A stretch of 64,000 nt of DNA from an uncultured Lachnospiraceae bacterium. GTDB lineage: Bacteria; Bacillota; Clostridia; Lachnospirales; Lachnospiraceae. A model generated the notes under the pieces. That model made no database searches, was not told where the DNA came from, and saw only the letters and a list, made by a program, of their open reading frames with translations. Location: the NCBI GenBank assembly GCA_910587155.1, contig CAJULA010000006.1:64872-128871 (forward strand), written 5' to 3'. Made by a program: the position numbers and the translations under genes. Below are positions 59,422-64,000 of this stretch, piece by piece (positions within the stretch are counted from its first letter, which is position 1; each line of letters opens with the position of its first letter).

Positions 59422-60324
59422 TTGGAAGAAAATGATCTGCAAAGCCCGGAGGTATTCAGAAAATCGGCTGCAGCTTCGGATGATGCCCGGGACGCGGGCT
59501 TAAAGACGCCGGAAGATATTGTGCGTTATGATAACATATGTTATGGAGAAGATCCGAGGTGGAACCTTCTGGATGTGTATCATCTGAAAGGGGCGTCCGG
59601 CCCGGGCCCCGCCATTGTCAGCATACATGGAGGCGGCTGGGTATATGGCGACAAGGAGCGTTACCAGTATTACTGCATGAATCTGGCGCAGCGGGGATTT
59701 ACCGTAGTAAATTTCACCTATCGGCTGGCGCCGGAACACACGTTCCCGGCAGCGCTGGAGGATGTGAACCAGGTGTTTGTCTGGATCGCCGGACACGCAA
59801 AGGAATATTGTATTGACAGGGACAGACTGTTTGTGGTGGGGGATTCCGCCGGCGGCCAGCTGGCGAGCCAGTATCTGGCGCTGCTCACAGACGCCGGTTA
59901 CCGAAAGCTGTTTCCGTTTGAGGTGCCGTATGACAGCGTGAGAGTACGGGGTGCGGCCTTGAACTGCGGCCTGTATGACACAAAACAGAACATTCTGGAT
60001 GGTGAGGACGGCCTTCTGCTGCATTACCTCAATTTTGAAAAGAAGAAGTATCTGGAACAGATGGATACGCTCTCCCATATAACGGACCGTTTCCCGCCGT
60101 CTTTTATTATGACCAGCTGCCATGATTTTCTGCGCCACCATGCGAAGCCCATGTATCGGCTGCTGAAGGAAAAAGGGGTAATATGCCGTTATCGCCGGTA
60201 CGGCAGTGAGGACCGGCCCGATCTTGGCCATGTCTTCCATCTGGACATACGCCTTCCGGAGGCGAAAGCGTGCAATGATGAGGAATGTGACTTTTTCAGA
60301 GAACTATTGAAAGAGGAATCCTGA
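59422..60324 (+). CDS. Alpha/beta hydrolase (HGGG-type esterase)
   Basis: 300 aa from TTG 59422, about 8 nt after AAGGAG (59408-59413); GTG 59413 lies in that site. Hormone-sensitive-lipase-like carboxylesterase: oxyanion loop SIHGGGWVYGDKERYQYY, NFTYRLAPEHTFPAALED, nucleophile elbow GDSAGGQ (Ser in GDSAG), then HHAKPMYRLLKEKG and a late His in DLGHVFHLD. It hydrolyses an ester substrate in the cytoplasm (no signal peptide); the natural substrate is unknown. It lies 140 nt before deoD. Confidence 0.9.
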   Translation: MEENDLQSPEVFRKSAAASDDARDAGLKTPEDIVRYDNICYGEDPRWNLLDVYHLKGASGPGPAIVSIHGGGWVYGDKERYQYYCMNLAQRGFTVVNFTYRLAPEHTFPAALEDVNQVFVWIAGHAKEYCIDRDRLFVVGDSAGGQLASQYLALLTDAGYRKLFPFEVPYDSVRVRGAALNCGLYDTKQNILDGEDGLLLHYLNFEKKKYLEQMDTLSHITDRFPPSFIMTSCHDFLRHHAKPMYRLLKEKGVICRYRRYGSEDRPDLGHVFHLDIRLPEAKACNDEECDFFRELLKEES

Positions 60325-60333
60325 GAAGGTCGC

Positions 60334-60448
60334 TGCGGAACTGGAAACAGCAATATCCCTTTCCGTGCGTGGAGTGAAGAACGGGAGCAGAGCGAGCGTG
60401 CTTTACTCCGGGGGAGGAGCACTGGAAGGGATGTTGCGGAACTGGAAA
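60334..60448. repeat. 14-bp direct repeats flanking an imperfect palindrome
   Basis: TGCGGAACTGGAAA occurs at 60334-60347 and 60435-60448. Between them lies a palindrome: ATCCCTTTCCGTGC with GCACTGGAAGGGAT at the outside, and GGAGTGAAG with CTTTACTCC inside. It sits between the esterase and deoD genes. Confidence 0.65.
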
Positions 60449-60462
60449 TAGGAGAAATTATT

Positions 60463-61176
60463 ATGTCAGGTTTACCAACACCAACGCCCCACAATGGGGC
60501 AAAATCGGGGGATATTGCCAGGACTGTCTTAATGCCGGGCGATCCGCTGCGGGCAAAATATATTGCGGAAACATATCTGGAGGATGCGGTATGCTTCAAT
60601 ACCGTGCGCAACATGCTGGGCTATACCGGGAACTATCAGGGAAAGCGGATTTCCGTGATGGGCAGCGGTATGGGAATCCCTTCCATCGGCATCTATTCTT
60701 ATGAACTGTATCACTTCTATGATGTGGAAAGCATCATCCGCATCGGTTCTGCCGGGGGATATGCGGATGATCTGAATGTGATGGACATTGTGATCGGTAT
60801 GGGGGCATGTACGAATTCAAATTATGTCCATCAGTATGACCTGCCGGGGACATTTGCGCCCATTGCGGATTATGAATTGATGCAGAAGGCCATTGATGTG
60901 GCAAAATCACAGGGAAAAACGGTGCGAGTGGGAAATATCCTTTCTTCCGATACCTTTTATTCTGACGACCCCACAGAAAAGGACCGCTGGAAAAAGATGG
61001 GCGTACTGGCCGTAGAGATGGAAGCGGCAGCTCTGTATATGAATGCGGCGAGGGCAGGGAAGAAAGCGCTGTGTATTCTGACCATATCGGATCACCTCTA
61101 CAAACCACAGGAGCTGACTGCAGAGCAGCGCCAGGTGGGATTTGGCAGTATGATGGAAATTGCCCTTGCACTGTAA
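60463..61176 (+). CDS. deoD: Purine-nucleoside phosphorylase, DeoD type
   Basis: 237 aa, ATG behind AGGAG. Motifs of the hexameric enzyme: DIARTVLMPGDPLRAKYIAE, VMGSGMGIPSIGIYSYELYH, SIIRIGSAGGYADDLNVMD, VLAVEMEAAALYMNAARAGK and LTISDHLYKPQELTAEQRQ with the catalytic Asp in SDH. It splits purine nucleosides with phosphate to base and ribose-1-phosphate in the cytoplasm. The length is typical. Expression may start inside or before the repeat region upstream. Confidence 0.96.
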   Translation: MSGLPTPTPHNGAKSGDIARTVLMPGDPLRAKYIAETYLEDAVCFNTVRNMLGYTGNYQGKRISVMGSGMGIPSIGIYSYELYHFYDVESIIRIGSAGGYADDLNVMDIVIGMGACTNSNYVHQYDLPGTFAPIADYELMQKAIDVAKSQGKTVRVGNILSSDTFYSDDPTEKDRWKKMGVLAVEMEAAALYMNAARAGKKALCILTISDHLYKPQELTAEQRQVGFGSMMEIALAL

Positions 61177-61239
61177 CCCCGGATTTGCTATACTGAAATG
61201 ACCTCTTTCGGTGTGGTTTTTTATAATGGGGAATGAAAT

Positions 61240-62325
61240 ATGTGGAAGAGACTGAAAGAATTCATTCTGAAGGATGTTAAGGATGAAAACGAAATAAAGA
61301 TGTACGCGGTTATCCTTAGAATGACTCTTTTGGTCATGCTGCTTTATTATGGCGTTTCACTCGGAAATGCCGTGGTGATGCTGCGGGCGGCTGAAGGCGC
61401 AGGCGCTGTCTGCGGCATTGCTTTGTGTATCTGGCTGCTGTGGCTGACCTATCATAACAGAACGCGGCTTGCCGCCTCAGTTTTCAGCCTGTCTTTTATG
61501 TTCCTGATGCTGGCGCATGCCCATATGTTCGGAACGGAGACTTCCGTTTTTCATTTTGTCTATATACAGATCGTGATGCTGTATGTACTGGATTATCTGT
61601 CGCTGAAATGGAAGATATTCTGGGCCGGCCTGGCGGTTCTTTTTCGTATGGGAATGTATCAGTATGTTATGGCAACAGATACCCTGTATACGATCGGCCG
61701 GGGAGAATGTGCATTTTGGCAGGGGACGCATCTTATTACGGCAAGTGTCCTGCTGGTGGTCACTGTTTCCGCCGCCACCCAGGATTTCAGAGAAATGCAG
61801 GATAAACTTGTCACTTATAACAGAAAGCTGAAAAACATTGCCAGTATAGATCCGCTGACGGGACTGCGAAACCGGCGCAGTGCCCTGGAATACCTGCAGG
61901 AAGAGGTGGAGCGCTATGGCAGCGGAGAATTCTCCGCACTGACCATTGCCATCGGCGATATTGATTTTTTCAAGCGCATCAACGATACATATGGCCATAA
62001 CTATGGCGATCTGGTCTTAAAGACGCTGGCTGATCTGTTCAAACATTTTATGAAAGGAAAAGGCAGGGCTGCCCGCTGGGGTGGTGAGGAATTTCTCTTT
62101 ATTTTTCATAATATTAACGGAGATGATGCCACGGAAATGCTCTCAGAGCTGCGCCACTGTATTCATCATACCGATTTCAGGCTGGGCGCGGACGTGGTCA
62201 GGCTGACGATGACATTTGGCGTTTCGGAGTATGATCTGCGAAAAAAGGCAGAAGACACCATTGACGACGCGGATCAGAAGCTGTACAGAGGCAAAGAGAG
62301 CGGCAGGGACAGAATCGTATATTAA
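61240..62325 (+). CDS. Membrane-bound diguanylate cyclase (GGDEF)
   Basis: 361 aa, ATG behind GGGGAATG. About six membrane segments in residues 25-180 (for example MTLLVMLLYYGVSLGNAVVM and AGAVCGIALCIWLLWLTY) form a sensory module of unknown ligand. GGDEF domain about 195-358: SIDPLTGLRNRRSALEYLQE, TIAIGDIDFFKRINDTYGHN, active-site RWGGEEFLFIFH and DADQKLYRGKESGRDRI. The RxxD inhibitory site is not seen five residues before GGEEF, so product inhibition may be absent. It makes c-di-GMP; an HD-GYP-like protein is encoded at 46184. Confidence 0.93.
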   Translation: MWKRLKEFILKDVKDENEIKMYAVILRMTLLVMLLYYGVSLGNAVVMLRAAEGAGAVCGIALCIWLLWLTYHNRTRLAASVFSLSFMFLMLAHAHMFGTETSVFHFVYIQIVMLYVLDYLSLKWKIFWAGLAVLFRMGMYQYVMATDTLYTIGRGECAFWQGTHLITASVLLVVTVSAATQDFREMQDKLVTYNRKLKNIASIDPLTGLRNRRSALEYLQEEVERYGSGEFSALTIAIGDIDFFKRINDTYGHNYGDLVLKTLADLFKHFMKGKGRAARWGGEEFLFIFHNINGDDATEMLSELRHCIHHTDFRLGADVVRLTMTFGVSEYDLRKKAEDTIDDADQKLYRGKESGRDRIVY

Positions 62326-62340
62326 AAGGAACAGGCATAA

Positions 62341-62375
62341 AAAAAGAACCTACATGACGGGATAGGTTCTTTTTT
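62341..62375. terminator. Bidirectional terminator between the GGDEF gene and rpsT
   Basis: AAAAAGAACCTA, 10-nt loop, TAGGTTCTTTTTT. Confidence 0.88.
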
Positions 62376-62401
62376 GCTGTTTTATCTTCAAATAAAAATA
62401 C

Positions 62402-62665
62402 TTATGCCATTTTGTTATAAGCCAGGTTCAAACGGGAAATCTTCCTGGAAGCAGTATTTTTGTGATATACCCCTTTGCCTGCCGCTTTGTCAATTTTGGA
62501 AGTGGCATGAAGCAGAGCTGCCTTTGCGGCTTCCTTGTCATTTGCGGCGATTGCAGCATATACTTTCTTGACGGATGTCTTTACGCCGGATTTAATGGCC
62601 TTGTTACGCTCCATCCTGGTACGGTTCACAAGAATTCTCTTTTTAGCAGATTTGATGTTTGCCAA
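62402..62665 (-). CDS. rpsT: 30S ribosomal protein S20
   Basis: 87 aa, typical length. MANIKSAKKRILVNRTRMER at the N-terminus, KSGVKTSVKKVYAAIAANDK in the middle and KGVYHKNTASRKISRLNLAY at the end are the S20 pattern. It binds 16S rRNA in the small subunit. ATG at 62663-62665 is behind AAGGGAGG. It is divergent from gpr, an arrangement common in Clostridia. Confidence 0.98.
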   Translation of the reverse strand: MANIKSAKKRILVNRTRMERNKAIKSGVKTSVKKVYAAIAANDKEAAKAALLHATSKIDKAAGKGVYHKNTASRKISRLNLAYNKMA

Positions 62666-62755
62666 AGTCTACACCTCCCTTGTGTGGTATTGTAAGTTTC
62701 AGAAGATGTTTCATTAAAGCCGGACACGGACGTTCTAATGGAAACATGCGAATAT

Positions 62756-62784
62756 ATTATATGAAAACTGGCAGGTTATGTCAA
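62756..62784 (-). promoter_or_regulatory. Promoter of rpsT
   Basis: Leftward TTGACA, 17-nt spacer, TATAAT, about 90 nt before the start codon: a consensus match fit for a ribosomal gene. Confidence 0.85.
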
Positions 62785-62949
62785 TACATATTTTCAAGGT
62801 TTCTGTAGAAAATACTAACACCTGAATCAAGTTCCTGCGGTCAGCATAGCGGGTGTGCAGACCTGTCCGGCCGTATGAACTGTTATGTCAGACAATGAAT
62901 AAAATAGAGAAAGTACAGCGAAAGCTGGGAAAGAAACAGGGAGTGTCAG

Positions 62950-63858
62950 ATGAGTTGTTTTCAGGTTAGAACGGATTTGGCATTGGAAGCAAGAGAGAGC
63001 ATCGGAAAAGCACAAGAGGAACTTCGGGGGATCACTGTGGAAGAATATGACAGGGAAGAGATCCAGGTGCACATTACGAGAGTGGTGATATCCTCTAAAA
63101 ATGGTGCCAGAGCCATGAATAAACCTATGGGAAATTATATCACGCTGGAAGCGCCTGCCATGCAGGAGGCAGATGAGGATTATCACCGGGAGATCTCCCG
63201 GGAGCTGGCGAATCAGATCAAAAGTATCCTGCCGGGATCGGACCGGGAACAGTCTATACTGGTGGTGGGGCTGGGCAACCGGGACGTGACGGCGGATGCC
63301 CTGGGACCGGGGGTGGTGGATAATCTGTTCGTGACAAGACATATCGTGAAAGAGTATGGCAAAGCGGCTTATAATAAGGAACGGATGAATATGGTGAGCG
63401 GCATCGTACCGGGGGTGATGGCGGCCACCGGGATGGAAGCGGCGGAGATTGTGAAAGGCGTAGTGGAGCAGACCGGGCCGGATCTGATCATTGTGGTGGA
63501 TGCGCTGGCTGCCAGAAGTACCAAGCGGCTGAACCGTACGATTCAGGTGACAGATACGGGCATCCAGCCCGGTTCCGGGGTGGGAAATCACCGAAATGCC
63601 CTGACGCAGGAAAACCTGGGTGTACCCGTCATTGCTGTGGGGGTGCCTACCGTGGTGGATGCGGCCACGATTGTGGGAGATGCCATTGATAAGCTGAAGA
63701 AAGAGGCGGCGCAGCCGGGGCAGTTTATCGGTACTGACAGCATCCGCTCCATGTCCGAGCTGAACAATATGTATGTCACGGGAAAAAACATTGATGAGAT
63801 CATCAAACGTCTGAGCTTTACCATTTCGGAAGCATTAAACATGGCTCTTGAGTTATAA
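62950..63858 (+). CDS. gpr: Germination protease GPR (spore protease)
   Basis: 302 aa, ATG behind AGGGAG. Peptidase family A25: the pro-region ends before VRTDLALEARESIG, followed by GNYITLEAPAM, ILVVGLGNRDVTADALGPGV (catalytic Asp region), NMVSGIVPGVMAATGMEAAE, PDLIIVVDALAARSTKRLNR (second acid) and GIQPGSGVGNHRNAL. It degrades small acid-soluble spore proteins when spores germinate. It is normally made in the forespore under sigma-G; I could not place that promoter. The stage II sporulation protein gene follows by about 30 nt. Confidence 0.97.
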   Translation: MSCFQVRTDLALEARESIGKAQEELRGITVEEYDREEIQVHITRVVISSKNGARAMNKPMGNYITLEAPAMQEADEDYHREISRELANQIKSILPGSDREQSILVVGLGNRDVTADALGPGVVDNLFVTRHIVKEYGKAAYNKERMNMVSGIVPGVMAATGMEAAEIVKGVVEQTGPDLIIVVDALAARSTKRLNRTIQVTDTGIQPGSGVGNHRNALTQENLGVPVIAVGVPTVVDAATIVGDAIDKLKKEAAQPGQFIGTDSIRSMSELNNMYVTGKNIDEIIKRLSFTISEALNMALEL

Positions 63859-63886
63859 ATTATTTTCTTCCCGCATATACTTGTCT

Positions 63887-64000
63887 ATGCGGATAATCAG
63901 ATTGGAAAACAGTATAAAAACAGGCAGAAGGAAAGGAAAGAAGCTCTGGCTTATCGCCGGTCTTGTGCTGGCCGGCGGAATTTTGCACGGTCAGAAGGGT
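63887..64000 (+). CDS. spoIIP: Stage II sporulation protein P, N-terminal start (partial)
   Basis: 38 codons up to the window edge. From ATG 63887: a basic start (MRIIRLENSIKTGRRKGKK) then a membrane segment, LWLIAGLVLAGGILHG. That matches the start of SpoIIP, the amidase of forespore engulfment, which normally follows gpr in Clostridia. The call rests mostly on gene order. There is no good ribosome-binding site, and the ATG lies in a CCGCATA...TATGCGG hairpin; TTG 63902 is an alternative start. Confidence 0.65.
   Translation, partial: MRIIRLENSIKTGRRKGKKLWLIAGLVLAGGILHGQKG

Overview
The window reads as a chromosomal segment of a spore-forming, Gram-positive Clostridia bacterium, most probably a Lachnospiraceae-type gut anaerobe. 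Supporting signs are the rpsT / gpr / spoIIP order at the right end, a YerC-type TrpR-like repressor, DUF1836 and DUF4250 proteins, strong AGGAGG ribosome-binding sites with frequent TTG and GTG starts, TTGACA-N17-TATAAT promoters, a TPP riboswitch before ThiT, and many CUT2-type sugar ABC transporters. I assign no species. No tRNA, rRNA or CRISPR array was seen.

Layout. 1-1.3 kb: end of an M23 peptidase gene, a bactofilin and a TrpR-like regulator. 1.3-22 kb: a sugar-uptake region with two complete ABC transporters (substrate-binding protein, double ATPase, permease). Each has its own two-component system and extra substrate-binding-like proteins that probably act as external sensors. A toxin-antitoxin pair lies between the two systems and a PfkB sugar kinase closes the region. 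22-29.5 kb: a GNAT enzyme, then glutamate synthase gltB-gltD behind a promoter and an apparent leader terminator. 29.5-32.1 kb: a decay zone with an AAA/PD-(D/E)XK gene that lost its Walker A end, a KFDx-repeat coiled-coil protein, and an Xre repressor with a nonsense codon.

32.4-43.8 kb: a capsule/exopolysaccharide locus (Wzz-like, priming transferase, GT4, Wzy-like, Wzx, LCP attachment protein). Three pairs of genes have been fused or truncated by what look like deletions: an in-frame TupA-like ATP-grasp/DUF362 fusion, a pyruvyltransferase start joined to an F420-dehydrogenase-beta end, and a Wzy-like protein joined to a GT2 end. The locus may therefore be remodelled or partly dead.

43.9-54 kb: mixed genes (Uma2 nuclease, M14 carboxypeptidase, HD-domain protein, TPP-riboswitch/ThiT, DUF4250, deoxyinosine glycosylase, corrinoid-activator-like ASKHA protein, a run of unknown small genes, an Xre regulator with palindromic sites). 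54-64 kb: MATE exporter, bioB-bioY under a BirA-like operator, a dead IS200-type element next to an Rpn nuclease, gene remnants, an esterase, deoD, a diguanylate cyclase, rpsT, gpr and the start of spoIIP.

How the parts fit: the left third senses, imports and phosphorylates sugars; gltBD makes glutamate; the centre builds and anchors a surface polysaccharide; vitamin uptake is under riboswitch (thiamine) and repressor (biotin) control. Dispersed palindromic repeats, a duplicated promoter module and several gene remnants mark the non-core stretches.
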